Positions 25,769-34,699 of a stretch of DNA of 48,959 bases are shown here, piece by piece (position 1 is the stretch's first letter; every line of letters begins with the position of its first letter). Origin of the DNA: Myxococcales bacterium. GTDB taxonomy: Bacteria; Myxococcota_A; Polyangia; Fen-1088. The stretch lies in the NCBI GenBank assembly GCA_003142855.1, contig PLNW01000149.1, forward strand, positions 1 to 48,959. Reading direction: 5' to 3'. The position numbers were made by a program, and so were the translations under genes. The notes under the pieces are model-generated. The model made no database searches. It saw nothing but the letters and a program-made list of their open reading frames with translations, and was not told the origin of the DNA.

Positions 25769-27415
25769 TCACCGAAGCCATCCGGCGGGCGCTTCCGGCG
25801 CGGGCAAGGGTGGAAAAACGCACGGCTGAGGCGTGCTTTCGCCCCGGATGTCCGTGACCACGACCCCTTGGCCAGCAGGCGTGAAGTTGACGTCTCCAGG
25901 ACCGAGGGTGATGTTGGCAAACTCCGCCGCCACATCCAGCGAGCCCATGTTGTCGATGATGACGTCGTTCAGTGTGACGGGACCGAGAGGCAGGGTAGCG
26001 TTGAACCCTTCGAGCGTGACCACCGGCCTCTGAAGACCCATGCACGTCACGTGATGGATATTCTGGAAGGTCAGCGATCTAAAGTCAGGGAATGACGTTC
26101 CGGCGAATTGGGGATTGTAGGCGGTGCTCACCAAGATGGCGTTGGTCATGTCGCGCATGCAGATCTGGCTGTACGTGATGTTGTTGACCAGGCCTCCCCG
26201 GCTCTCGTCGGATTTCACGCGAATGCCGTTGAAATCCGCGGCCGTCGCATCGCTCCCAACCGGTCGAGAATCGGCGTCGATGGTGAGGTCGTAGATACTG
26301 ACGTTCTCAACTCCGCGGGTCACCACGCCATCGTGGGTCGTGTCGTGCCCGTAAGTTTCGCTGCCGATCGACATGCCGTGGCCGGTGCCGAAATGGTTGT
26401 GCGCGACGACCAGTTCGGACGCCAGGTGGCCGCCTTTGATCGCGATCTGGTCGTCTCCGGTGCTTATTGTGCTGCATGCAATGACCCCGCACTGGGCCAC
26501 ATTTCCCTCGCCTGGGTCTATGCCATCGGTGTTGCGGGCGAAACTCGGGGTCAGGACGTCGCCCCGACTGTTGGTCCATTGCGAAGGCGTGAGAATGGTG
26601 ACGCCCCAGACGATGAAACCCTTGCCAGAAGTCGAGCAGTCCCCGTCGGCAGGATACGAGGTGATCTTGACGTGGAACTTTGGTGAATTGTGCAGCGTGA
26701 TTCGGTAGAGCAGCAGGCCGGTCGTTCCTGTGCTCGAGTTGATCAGGGTAGGATTCCCGATGCTGCCGTCGATGGCACGAAGCGCGTAAGACGCCTGCCA
26801 CCACGAGTAGTCTTTGCCAATGAGCGGCTCGCCGCCTTGACCGTCGATGATTCCGTCGCCGACAATGCCCGGACTCGTTCCCGCCAGGGTGATGAAGTCG
26901 GTGCACGCGCCCGAGTCGCTGATGCCGATCGAGCCGCAGTTGCCGGTCTTTTGGTAGAGGGTGGGATTGCGGGAAGCGTAGAGCGTCGTCCCCTGGTCGA
27001 TCCACAACGTGACGCTGTCGATTTGTAAGTGTCCTGTGACAAAGGCGTTGTTCTCGCCGTCGCTCACGAGCTTGACCGCTTGGCCCTTGCACGCGAGCAG
27101 GGCGTTCTGAATTCGGGTCGTGTCGAGGTCGGTCCCGTCGTCTCGTTCAGTGGGCGCCGACTTGCTTGCCGTCAGAGTTTGACAAACGTCAGTCGGAAGC
27201 TGCGGTTCCGCTGGTAGATTCGGATCGCCAGCGCCACAGGCCGGCCCCCCGGCCAAATCGGCCGGGGCCGCTGTGCCGCAAACTGTTTCAATCGCGGGAA
27301 GGTCATCATTGGCCCCGCAGGCAGCCAGAAAGAGCAGAGAAACTGCCCCGAGGGCGCCAAGCCACAAGCTTGTGGCTCGCTTGCGAGACGTTAGGCCATT
27401 GTGCTGCTTCGCCAT
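25769..27415 (-). CDS. GH28 polygalacturonase-type lipoprotein
   Basis: About 548 residues from ATG 27415; the lipobox LLFLAAC at residue about 33 supports this start over the longer open frame. Mature residues 80-540 form a right-handed beta-helix of GH28. The family signatures are present in order: NTDGIDPG with Asp297, GDDQIAIK with Asp321 and Asp322, GHGMSIGS with His346, and RVKSDE. The enzyme hydrolyses alpha-1,4-galacturonan in pectin; endo or exo action cannot be decided. Unlike the other CAZymes here it has no GGT stalk, only a short Cys/Pro-containing spacer. It lies between two Cys-rich lipoprotein genes and downstream of a porin gene, all on the same strand. Confidence 0.92.
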   Translation of the reverse strand: MAKQHNGLTSRKRATSLWLGALGAVSLLFLAACGANDDLPAIETVCGTAAPADLAGGPACGAGDPNLPAEPQLPTDVCQTLTASKSAPTERDDGTDLDTTRIQNALLACKGQAVKLVSDGENNAFVTGHLQIDSVTLWIDQGTTLYASRNPTLYQKTGNCGSIGISDSGACTDFITLAGTSPGIVGDGIIDGQGGEPLIGKDYSWWQASYALRAIDGSIGNPTLINSSTGTTGLLLYRITLHNSPKFHVKITSYPADGDCSTSGKGFIVWGVTILTPSQWTNSRGDVLTPSFARNTDGIDPGEGNVAQCGVIACSTISTGDDQIAIKGGHLASELVVAHNHFGTGHGMSIGSETYGHDTTHDGVVTRGVENVSIYDLTIDADSRPVGSDATAADFNGIRVKSDESRGGLVNNITYSQICMRDMTNAILVSTAYNPQFAGTSFPDFRSLTFQNIHHVTCMGLQRPVVTLEGFNATLPLGPVTLNDVIIDNMGSLDVAAEFANITLGPGDVNFTPAGQGVVVTDIRGESTPQPCVFPPLPAPEAPAGWLR

Positions 27416-27470
27416 CGGATGGTGCCGGATCGAACTCCTGGCTGCGGGTGCTGGTTGAAATTGCTCTTTT

Positions 27471-28253
27471 TCAGCATCCCTGGCCAGCCGGGCATGGCCA
27501 GGCCGTCGTGCTGGCGCAGCTCCACTTGCCCGGCGTCCCCGCACTGGTCGTCGGACAAACGCAGTACCCGGTCTTGGCGGCCCCTGACGAGTCATTGTAG
27601 CCACCATTGACGTTGCAGAGCACGCAGTCGGCGACCGAGCAGGGTTGGCTGGCTTGCGGCACAGTAGTAGGACAAGACGGATCGATGACTGACGGTATCT
27701 TGTAACAAGAGTAGTCGATACCCGTGGGGAACGAGCAACCTGACTGCTCCTGGTAGGCTCCGCCCGAGCAGGTTTCCGACTTGAAGCCGATGCTCTTGGG
27801 CCCGCAGGTCTTGTAGCAAAGCTGGGAATCGGTCGCCGTGCAAACGCCAGCCTTGGTGGGAATGGCACCCGCAGCCGTGAGCAGGGTCGAGCATAGAGGA
27901 TCGAAGGCCCCAGTAGAGGCACCCGTGCTGCCGCCGCTGCTGGTGGCCGTCGTAATGGCGGCAGTGCCACCGGCCGGCGTAGTGTTCGGCGCGCTGGCTG
28001 CGCCGCCTGTGCCACCGGCCGGCGTGGTGTTCGGCGCACCTGCCGCACCAGTCGTGCCGGCGCTCGGCGTGCCCGCGACAGCGCCGGCCGCGCCAGTCGT
28101 ACCCCCGGCGGGCGTGCCGGCAGCGGCGCCCGCCGTGCCGCTCGTCCCAGCGGCGGCGATGGTGCTCGGGTTGTTGCTACCGCAGCCGTGGGCAAGGAGC
28201 AGTTGTGACAGGAGCGCCACTGTTCCAATGTACGTTGCAGACCGTATTGTCAT
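27471..28253 (-). CDS. Cys-rich lipoprotein with Ala/Gly/Thr stalk
   Basis: 260 residues. ATG 28253 is chosen: GAGGG lies 8 bases upstream and the hydrophobic segment ends in LLAHGC. Residues about 30-120 are a TAGAAGTPAGGTTGAAG-type stalk. The C-terminal 140 residues contain about 17 Cys (CYKTCGPKSIG, CSGGAYQEQSGC, CVLCNVNGGYN) and end CPAGQGC. The fold is not recognised; it may bind a glycan. The GH28 gene starts 55 bases downstream, so they probably form one transcript. Confidence 0.75.
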   Translation of the reverse strand: MTIRSATYIGTVALLSQLLLAHGCGSNNPSTIAAAGTSGTAGAAAGTPAGGTTGAAGAVAGTPSAGTTGAAGAPNTTPAGGTGGAASAPNTTPAGGTAAITTATSSGGSTGASTGAFDPLCSTLLTAAGAIPTKAGVCTATDSQLCYKTCGPKSIGFKSETCSGGAYQEQSGCSFPTGIDYSCYKIPSVIDPSCPTTVPQASQPCSVADCVLCNVNGGYNDSSGAAKTGYCVCPTTSAGTPGKWSCASTTAWPCPAGQGC

Positions 28254-28378
28254 CGAAGCCCTCGCTCTTTTTCTTGGGGTTAGTCTTGCGTTTCGACCTA
28301 TTGGTGCCCGAAGTGGCCGCAGTTTTCGTTTCATGACCATGGACCTACTCACTCGGTTGCGACCCCAGCGGAGCACGC

Positions 28379-29971
28379 TCAGAACTGGTAAACGGTTTGG
28401 GCCATGCCGCGGATGTTGTGCGGCCTGGTCCCGTCGAGGTAGTTGACCTGGGTGTACTGCCCGGACACGCCAATCCGTGCCGCGGGCGTCACATCCCAGA
28501 AGAGGTTCGCGTCGCCGTACCGTGACGTGTTTGCAATGGTGCCGAGCAACTCGATCTCTGAGTTTCCCGGAAGGAACAGCTTGGCCAGATTGCCCGAGTG
28601 GGACTGGGTGTAGTTCCCAGAGAAGAACAGCCGACCCGTGGGAGGCAAGTAGTACTGCAGGCCGACCCGGAATGCCTGCCACGCAATGGTGTGCAGAACG
28701 CCATTCCTATCAAAAGTAACCAGGCCGTTGTCGATGTCCGGCGTGTAGACGAAGGGCGGACTGGCCTGTCCGGGATTGGGCAAGGTGGGGAACTGCGCCC
28801 CACCGCCCGAGGTGATGAGGTCGGCGATTCCAGTCCCCTTGACGAAAGAGCCAACCAGGGTGAGCCGGTTGCCACGGTCGTCTGCGCTGGCAGCAGGGAT
28901 CACCGGAACAAGTGCGTCCACCGACACGCCCCAGCCCGTCGCGCTGTTGGAGTGCTGCACGGGGGGCGGGGTGAATCCATCCACCTTGAACTGCCGCACA
29001 GTGCCCGACACGCCGAGCGAGAGAGGCAGCGCCACGGTGCCCACGTTGCCGGGCGTGGCGATTCCTTTCCAGCCATTGACACTGAGGCGCAGGCCCGCGT
29101 TGCCGTCGGGAACCTCGGCGTCGCGCTGGGCCGGCCGTACCGCCGACGCCGCGACATCGAGGCTGACCGCGCCAGTCGCATAGAATGTGTGAGAAGCGCG
29201 AAGCTGCATGTTGCGCGAAAAGAGCTGATTGGGCAGCCCGAGAAACTCCAGCGAACAGGGCGAGAAGTAGTTCTGCCAGCCGAACACGTCGTAGGTCTGC
29301 CCCATGAGCACGTTCACGTAGGGATTCTCCAGCTTCACGAAGGCATGCCTCAGTCGAAGCACGGGACTGCTGAAATAGGTGACCTCCGATGTGGCCGGTG
29401 GGGTGTCCTGGTGGCCGAAGAAGTCGGCTTCCAACACGGCCGACGGCTTCACCGGCCCGACCTGCGGCGACTCCAAGGCAAAGCCCAGTCGCGTGTTGCG
29501 AATCGAGAACTGCGTGCGGCCATTCCGTCCTTCGTAGGTTTCCTTGCGGGCCACCAGCGCGCTGCCGATCGAGTCGTTGTAGCTCCGCGTGGTGTCGTAG
29601 ATGAGGTCGGCCTCCACGAAGCCGTAAAGAGTCACGGCCCATCTGCTGGCGGCCTCACCCATGGCCACTGTCAGCGAAGGCCGGGTGAACCAGGAGGGAC
29701 TCGGCGCTGGGAGTGACGGCTCAAGCACGGGGCTGGCTGGCGGCGGTGCGACCACCACCGCGCCCGCGACCTTTGCCTCAGGAGAAGACGAAGGCGCTGC
29801 CTCGGAGGGAGCCGCAGGGAGCGTGCCGGCCTGCGCAGCCGAGGTGTCGCCAGCCGGATCGCTGCCCGAAGGCTGCTCGGCGCGCGCAAGACCGGCGGTC
29901 GCGCCGAGAGCGAACACAACTACGACGAGAGAGCGCAGCTTCCTTGCTTCTGGCGTCGATCGATCCTTCAT
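28379..29971 (-). CDS. Outer-membrane porin-like beta-barrel protein
   Basis: About 530 residues, ATG 29971 with GGAG 10 bases upstream. A signal peptide ends at ARAEQ. A Pro/Ala/Ser-rich spacer is followed by a large barrel rich in alternating strands and aromatic girdles: LYGFVEADLIYDTTRS, RNTRLGFALESP, VLEADFFGHQD, RHAFVKLENPYVNVLMGQTYDVFG, and a C-terminal Phe (VYQF) as used for BAM recognition. It resembles DcaP/phosphate-selective-porin-type trimeric porins. It heads the minus-strand run ending in GH28, so uptake of pectin oligosaccharides is plausible, though the substrate is not shown. Confidence 0.78.
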   Translation of the reverse strand: MKDRSTPEARKLRSLVVVVFALGATAGLARAEQPSGSDPAGDTSAAQAGTLPAAPSEAAPSSSPEAKVAGAVVVAPPPASPVLEPSLPAPSPSWFTRPSLTVAMGEAASRWAVTLYGFVEADLIYDTTRSYNDSIGSALVARKETYEGRNGRTQFSIRNTRLGFALESPQVGPVKPSAVLEADFFGHQDTPPATSEVTYFSSPVLRLRHAFVKLENPYVNVLMGQTYDVFGWQNYFSPCSLEFLGLPNQLFSRNMQLRASHTFYATGAVSLDVAASAVRPAQRDAEVPDGNAGLRLSVNGWKGIATPGNVGTVALPLSLGVSGTVRQFKVDGFTPPPVQHSNSATGWGVSVDALVPVIPAASADDRGNRLTLVGSFVKGTGIADLITSGGGAQFPTLPNPGQASPPFVYTPDIDNGLVTFDRNGVLHTIAWQAFRVGLQYYLPPTGRLFFSGNYTQSHSGNLAKLFLPGNSEIELLGTIANTSRYGDANLFWDVTPAARIGVSGQYTQVNYLDGTRPHNIRGMAQTVYQF

Positions 29972-30293
29972 GTGTCGAGATCTCCGAGGTGAAAATCCAA
30001 GCAGCGCGAGAACCAGAACTTGCCTGCGCATGTGCCTTGCCGTGTTTAGTGCCCGCCACCTTCGCTTTCTTCGGCTGAAACTGGACGTGGATCATTCCGC
30101 CGGCCGACTTGGTGTTCGCGCGTGAGCGCGGCGCGCTGTTGGCGACCGCGAAAGACGCGCCCGCGGGCCAATCTCGGGTAGCATTGGGCAAGTGACCGCA
30201 CCGATCGCGAAGAAATGCGACTGCATCGGGCACCCACAAGACGACTCCGGTACACATGACCACGGAATGTTCTGTCTCGCCTTGGGGGAAAGC
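29972..30293. other. Divergent intergenic region between porin and Cys-repeat lipoprotein genes
   Basis: 322 bases with no supported gene. It should carry promoters for both directions. A minus-strand frame coding GGMIHVQFQPKKAKVAG looks protein-like over about 30 codons but has no start, domain or ribosome site that I can support. Confidence 0.5.
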
Positions 30294-32816
30294 ATGAAAC
30301 CACTGCCGTCAACGTCCGTCCTGGTTGCCTGTATGCGTCTCCTTGCGCCCTTGCTGGTTTTGGGCGGAGCCTGCACTTCGGCAAATGTCTCGGGAGTTAG
30401 CAACGCCGGTTGCGGTGGCAACGACGGCGGAGGCAATGCCGGCGGCACAGGCGGCGCGGCCAACACCGGCACGAGCCTGGTCTCGGTGATCCCCGACGCA
30501 GGGCCAGTCGACGCCTGCGTTCCGCTCAAGGCATCCGCCACCTGCGCGCCTTCAGGAGGGCCGTACTGCGGCGTGATCGGCGATGGCTGCAATGGCGAGA
30601 TCGATTGTGGCAACAACTGCCCCACTGGATGGACGTGCGATCCGACCCAGCATACGTGCGTGGGCGGGGCCGACTGCAACCCGACCTATCAGTGCACCTA
30701 CGCCGTCGGGTCCACCAGCGGCTCGTACTGTGGCAAGATCACCGACGGCTGCGGTCACGCGCTCGCCTGCGGCGACAACTGTGCCAACGTGAATCCGGGT
30801 TGGGTGTGTGAGAATAGCCTGTGCGTGGGCAATGCCGATGTCTGCGCGCCGGCCACGTGCGATCCAGTGGCCGGGGCGCGCTATTGCGGAAAGGTGGGTG
30901 ACGGTTGCGGGCGCGGAATCGACTGTGGTGACAATTGTGCCAGTCTCAATGCGGGTTGGGTGTGCAACACCGCCGCGAATTCTTGCGTGGGAGGCCCTGG
31001 CTGCAGCAAGCTCGTCTGCGACGGCACTCCCAACGTTCGCTATTGCGGCAAGGTCGGTGATGGCTGCGGCGGAACGGTCGACTGTGGGGATTCCTGTTCT
31101 ACCTTCCAGGCCGGCTGGGTGTGCGACCAGAGCAAGGGTTTGTGCACGGGCGGCCCCGCCTGCGTGCGCACTGCGTGTACGACGTCAGGAGGCGGCCAGT
31201 ACTGTGGCGACATCGGCGACGGGTGTGGGGGCACGCTCCACTGCGGCGACTGCCCGGGCAGCGGAACCTGCGCCGCCAACGTCTGTCCTGTCCAGAGTTG
31301 CGGCGCCATGTGCGCCGCCCAGGTGAAGTGCGCCACTGGATCCACCAGCATCACCGGAATCGTCTACGATCCCGCTGGCAAGGTTCCCCTGTACAACGTC
31401 ATCGTCTACGTACCCGATGCGCCGCTGGCCAACATCTCCACCGGTGCCTCCTGCGATACCTGCTCGGCCTCGGTGTCGGGCAAGCCCATCACCACCGCAC
31501 TGACCGACTCGAGTGGTAACTTCAAGTTGGACAATGTTCCAGTGAGCGTGGATTTCCCGCTGGTCATGCAGGTGGGCAAGTGGCGACGCCAGGTCACCAT
31601 CAAAGCATCGGAAGTCAGTCAATGCGCCAGCAAGGCTATTGCAGACCCCTCGAGCGGCCAGGCGCGGCGCCTGCGCCTGCCGCGCAACCAGAGCGAAGGC
31701 AACATCCCGAAGATGGCCATCACCGCCGGTGATGCGGACCGGCTGCAATGCCTGTTCACGCGAATGGGCATCGATACCGCAGAGTTCACCAATCCCGACG
31801 GGACGGGCTCCATCAATATCTACGAGGACAACTACTCCGTGAGCGCGCCAGCGGCCTATGACAGCGGCTTCAATGGCGGCGCGAGTTGGCCGTCCGCCAA
31901 CGTCCTGTGGAGCGCGATCAATACCATGATGAAGTACGACGTCATCCTCATGGCGTGCGGCGGGAGCAACGAGCGCTACGAAGGAGACAAGACCGCGCTG
32001 CTGCCCGACGCCAATGGCTACTTTCCGTCCGATGGGTCGGGCAACATTCTCACCGACGCCATGAAGCTGAACATGGTCCAGTACGTGAACAGCGGAGGCC
32101 GCACCTTCGCCGAGCACTACCACTGGGGTTGGCTGCGTTCGTACCCACCACGCAAGGACATCACGAAGTATCCGCCCGGCAGCGCTTCCAACCCCGCCTC
32201 GATCGCGCCCGACGGACACGCTCCCTTTGGTGAGGTGGCGACTTGGGACACGGGCGGAAGCAGCTCGCTGGGCAGCAGCATCACCGCGTTGGTGGATACG
32301 TCCTTTCCCAAGGGCCAGGCCTTTGGCCAGTGGCTTGTCTCGGTCGGTGCATCGACCACGCCAGGGTCGATCATGCTGGGCAGCGACGTGAAATCCACCG
32401 CCCTGACCACCCTGCCGGGGATCTCGCAACAGTGGATCTACCAGACCACGCCTTCATCCTATGTCCACTACTTCACCTTCAATGCCCCGGTAGGCCAGCC
32501 AACCACGGCTCAGTGCGGTCGGTTCGTCTTTACCGGCCTGCACGTGGCGACTGCAGTGGTCTCGAATCCTGACTCCAAGGGCACCTTCCCCAGCAACTGT
32601 GTGATGACCCGCGATCTGTCCGGACCTGAGAAGGCCCTGGAGTTCATGATGTTCGACCTGTCGTCGTGTCTGATGCCCGACAGTGGCATTCCCACGCCGC
32701 CGCCAGTCGGGGGAGGTTCGGCACCGCCCACGCCGCCCGAGGCTGGCGGGGCTCCGCCTCCACCACCTCCGCCGCCTCCGCCGCCTCCGCCGCCTCCGCC
32801 CGCGCGTCAGTTTTGA
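30294..32816 (+). CDS. Lipoprotein with five YCGxxGDGC repeats, carboxypeptidase-regulatory-like domain and a ThuA-like C-terminal part
   Basis: About 840 residues, ATG 30294 with GGGGGA just upstream; lipobox LGGAC, then TSANVSG. Residues about 75-345 hold five modules with the landmark YCG..GDGC.G..DCG..C (YCGVIGDGCNGEIDCGNNC is the first). Next a beta-sandwich like carboxypeptidase regulatory domains (TSITGIVYDPAGKVPLYNVIVYVPD). The C-terminal 400 residues include MKYDVILMACGG, YVNSGGRTFAEHYHWGWL and a jelly-roll-like end, reminiscent of ThuA/GATase-like folds, though no catalytic triad is assigned. The extreme C-terminus is about 20 Pro residues, then ARQF. Relatives seem confined to Myxococcota as far as I recall. 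Function unknown. Confidence 0.78.
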   Translation: MKPLPSTSVLVACMRLLAPLLVLGGACTSANVSGVSNAGCGGNDGGGNAGGTGGAANTGTSLVSVIPDAGPVDACVPLKASATCAPSGGPYCGVIGDGCNGEIDCGNNCPTGWTCDPTQHTCVGGADCNPTYQCTYAVGSTSGSYCGKITDGCGHALACGDNCANVNPGWVCENSLCVGNADVCAPATCDPVAGARYCGKVGDGCGRGIDCGDNCASLNAGWVCNTAANSCVGGPGCSKLVCDGTPNVRYCGKVGDGCGGTVDCGDSCSTFQAGWVCDQSKGLCTGGPACVRTACTTSGGGQYCGDIGDGCGGTLHCGDCPGSGTCAANVCPVQSCGAMCAAQVKCATGSTSITGIVYDPAGKVPLYNVIVYVPDAPLANISTGASCDTCSASVSGKPITTALTDSSGNFKLDNVPVSVDFPLVMQVGKWRRQVTIKASEVSQCASKAIADPSSGQARRLRLPRNQSEGNIPKMAITAGDADRLQCLFTRMGIDTAEFTNPDGTGSINIYEDNYSVSAPAAYDSGFNGGASWPSANVLWSAINTMMKYDVILMACGGSNERYEGDKTALLPDANGYFPSDGSGNILTDAMKLNMVQYVNSGGRTFAEHYHWGWLRSYPPRKDITKYPPGSASNPASIAPDGHAPFGEVATWDTGGSSSLGSSITALVDTSFPKGQAFGQWLVSVGASTTPGSIMLGSDVKSTALTTLPGISQQWIYQTTPSSYVHYFTFNAPVGQPTTAQCGRFVFTGLHVATAVVSNPDSKGTFPSNCVMTRDLSGPEKALEFMMFDLSSCLMPDSGIPTPPPVGGGSAPPTPPEAGGAPPPPPPPPPPPPPPPPARQF

Positions 32817-32861
32817 CAAGGATCTCGCGAAACAAGGGCGTGAGGTGGGTTCGCTCGACAG

Positions 32862-32896
32862 CCACCCACCGGGTGGCCTTCGAGGTGAATCACCTC
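32862..32896. terminator. Two adjacent hairpins between convergent genes
   Basis: CCACCC (32862-32867) ACC GGGTGG (32871-32876), then GAGGTG (32882-32887) AAT CACCTC (32891-32896). Both are perfect 6-bp stems with 3-base loops, in the 78-base convergent gap and just touching the anti-sigma stop. They could form a bidirectional terminator, although no T-run follows. Confidence 0.5.
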
Positions 32897-33917
32897 ACTG
32901 CCTTTGGTTGCGGCCGTAGAACTGCCCCGTGATCTCCAGGCCCTTCGTGGCGCTCTCACGCACAGCCGGCGCTCGGTCGCTCTCGGCTGCGCGGAAGCGC
33001 CGCTCGGCTGCGGCCCAATCGTGTGATTCGACCAAGAACCAGCCGAGCATGGCGGAAACCTCGCCGGCGCGAGGAGAACCGGGGAAGTGCCGCAGGAAAT
33101 CTTCCATCACCGCACGGGATTGGGCCACCGAGCCCTGGCGCGCCAGGGCCACGGCCTCCCAGTATCGGGCATCCTCCGCCAGGGCCGAGGTCGGCGCCGC
33201 ACGCAAGGCGCGCCTCATGCCGGCGATGGCGCCAGGATAGTCGCCAGAACGAAACGCCTGCCAGCCTTCCGAGAAAGCCAACTCCGCCGGGCTGGGCTGG
33301 TGGCTGGAATTCAGTGACGAGGTTGGGCGCGACGCCAAGGCCAGCGCTCCCCGCGCTCTGCGAGTTGTGGTCTGATGTCGAGGAGACTCTTCCATGATGG
33401 GGATCCGGGAAGCCCAGGATTCCGCCGACGCCGTCGCGCTGGGCTTGCTCGATGCGGGCGAAGCAGCCCCGGTCTGGGCGACGGTCTCGATCTTTGCCGG
33501 GGGATCGAGTGATGTCGTCGCGCGTGGCCCGTCCTGATCGCGAAGAGCGGCGGCTGGTGTGCGCACGCGCTGCCTTTGCAGCCAGGGCAGCGCGATGGTG
33601 CCCACTGCCGCGAACACGCCTGCCGCGCACAGGACCACGACTGCGTACACCGCGGCCTTCACCCACCAAGGCGAGAAACGCCGACGCTGAGACTCGGCAG
33701 CCGCGAGCACGAGTGCATTGCGCGTCTGTTGTCGCCGGGCAACCTCGGGCGCCTTGACGGGAAGCTGCCGCATCGATTCGATGAGACTCTTGGTGACAGA
33801 CCACTGCGATTGACAGTAAAGGCATTGCTCCAGATGCAGACGCAGCTCCGGCACATCCTCTGGAGACGCCAAGCGGCCGATCTCAACGAAACGAGGGCAA
33901 GTGGCGCGCTCGCTCAT
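32895..33917 (-). CDS. Zinc-finger anti-sigma factor with TPR-like periplasmic domain
   Basis: About 340 residues, ATG 33917 with GGAGG 7 bases upstream. The start overlaps the ECF sigma stop as ATGA, so translation is coupled. The N-terminus has the zinc anti-sigma signature H28-x3-C32-x2-C35 (HLEQCLYCQ). A transmembrane segment follows at about 105-125 (AAVYAVVVLCAAGVFAAVG), then a Pro/Ala/Ser linker, and a C-terminal TPR-like region (about 225-335: AFSEGWQAFRSGDYPGAIAG, YWEAVALARQGSVAQS, EVSAMLGWFLVE). It should hold the cognate ECF sigma factor at the inner membrane and respond to an envelope signal through the periplasmic TPR part. Confidence 0.87.
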   Translation of the reverse strand: MSERATCPRFVEIGRLASPEDVPELRLHLEQCLYCQSQWSVTKSLIESMRQLPVKAPEVARRQQTRNALVLAAAESQRRRFSPWWVKAAVYAVVVLCAAGVFAAVGTIALPWLQRQRVRTPAAALRDQDGPRATTSLDPPAKIETVAQTGAASPASSKPSATASAESWASRIPIMEESPRHQTTTRRARGALALASRPTSSLNSSHQPSPAELAFSEGWQAFRSGDYPGAIAGMRRALRAAPTSALAEDARYWEAVALARQGSVAQSRAVMEDFLRHFPGSPRAGEVSAMLGWFLVESHDWAAAERRFRAAESDRAPAVRESATKGLEITGQFYGRNQRQ

Positions 33918-34519
33918 GGTCTCACCTCCGCCACGGCTGCACGAAGAGCCCGCCGCGCCTCGAACAGGCGCCGGCCCAAAGTCCCTTGCCGAACATCGAG
34001 GGCCGCAGCCGCATCCGCGCCTGACATTTCCTCCAGATCGCACAGAACAAAGGCCGCCCGCAGATCGAAGGGCAGTTGCGCAAGCGCTGCGGCCACGCGT
34101 TCAACCATCTGCTGGCGCTCGGCGGCCTGGTCGGGGGTCTGGCCGGGCGCTGGCTTGATATCGCCCAAGGCCTTGAGGAAGGACCGTCTGCGCACCTGAT
34201 CGCGGATGTGGTGGCGCCCGATATTCGAAGCAATGCCGAACAGCCAAGTTCTCACCGACGAGCCGCCGCGAAAGCGCGCGGCAGAGCGGAGAGCCTCGAT
34301 AAACGTGGTGTGAACCATGTCGTCCACATCCCAGCAACCCGCACCCATGAGGCGCGACAGAAAGCGGTGGACCGCATCGCCATGACGATCGAACAGCTCG
34401 GCCATGGCGCCGGGGTCGTGCAAGGCACAGGCTGCCACCAGCACTTCGTCGGTGGTATCCGCCAGCCACACGGAATTGCGCTGGAACGGGAGCAGCTTGC
34501 CTTCGTGCCTGCGGATCAT
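33914..34519 (-). CDS. ECF-family RNA polymerase sigma factor
   Basis: 201 residues, ATG 34519. Region 2 is seen in GAMAELFDRHGDAVHRFLSR and VDDMVHTTFIEALRSAARF with RTWLFGIASNIGRHHIRD. Region 4 is LPFDLRAAFVLCDLEEMSG followed by a helix-turn-helix (AALDVRQGTLGRRLFEARRAL). There is no region 1.1 or 3, as expected for the ECF group. It is translationally coupled to its zinc anti-sigma gene. A beta-barrel-like protein gene lies 180 bases upstream on the same strand. The upstream 180 bases may carry an autoregulated promoter, which I could not identify. Confidence 0.93.
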   Translation of the reverse strand: MIRRHEGKLLPFQRNSVWLADTTDEVLVAACALHDPGAMAELFDRHGDAVHRFLSRLMGAGCWDVDDMVHTTFIEALRSAARFRGGSSVRTWLFGIASNIGRHHIRDQVRRRSFLKALGDIKPAPGQTPDQAAERQQMVERVAAALAQLPFDLRAAFVLCDLEEMSGADAAAALDVRQGTLGRRLFEARRALRAAVAEVRP

Positions 34520-34699
34520 GGTCTCACCGGGCGCGTGAGACTCGCGCTCGCCGCAGAGCAGTGTTGAGCATTGGCATACCCATGTAGCTTACAGACGGTT
34601 AGTGCCCTCTGCCCCGAAACTTCTTCGCACGAAAAGCGGCCAGACGCCGAAAGCCGCACCGCCCGCGCCGGACCGCGTTGCACGAATCAGGTGCCAAGG

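Noticed and set aside
29972..30263. Minus-strand frame coding GGMIHVQFQPKKAKVAG between porin and lipoprotein genes
   Set aside because: It looks protein-like for about 30 codons but has no supportable start, ribosome site or family match, and it runs into the porin gene in another frame.
31185..32429. 414-codon frame antisense to the lipoprotein at 30294
   Set aside because: Shadow of a GC-rich gene, with no recognisable motif, start signal or neighbours.
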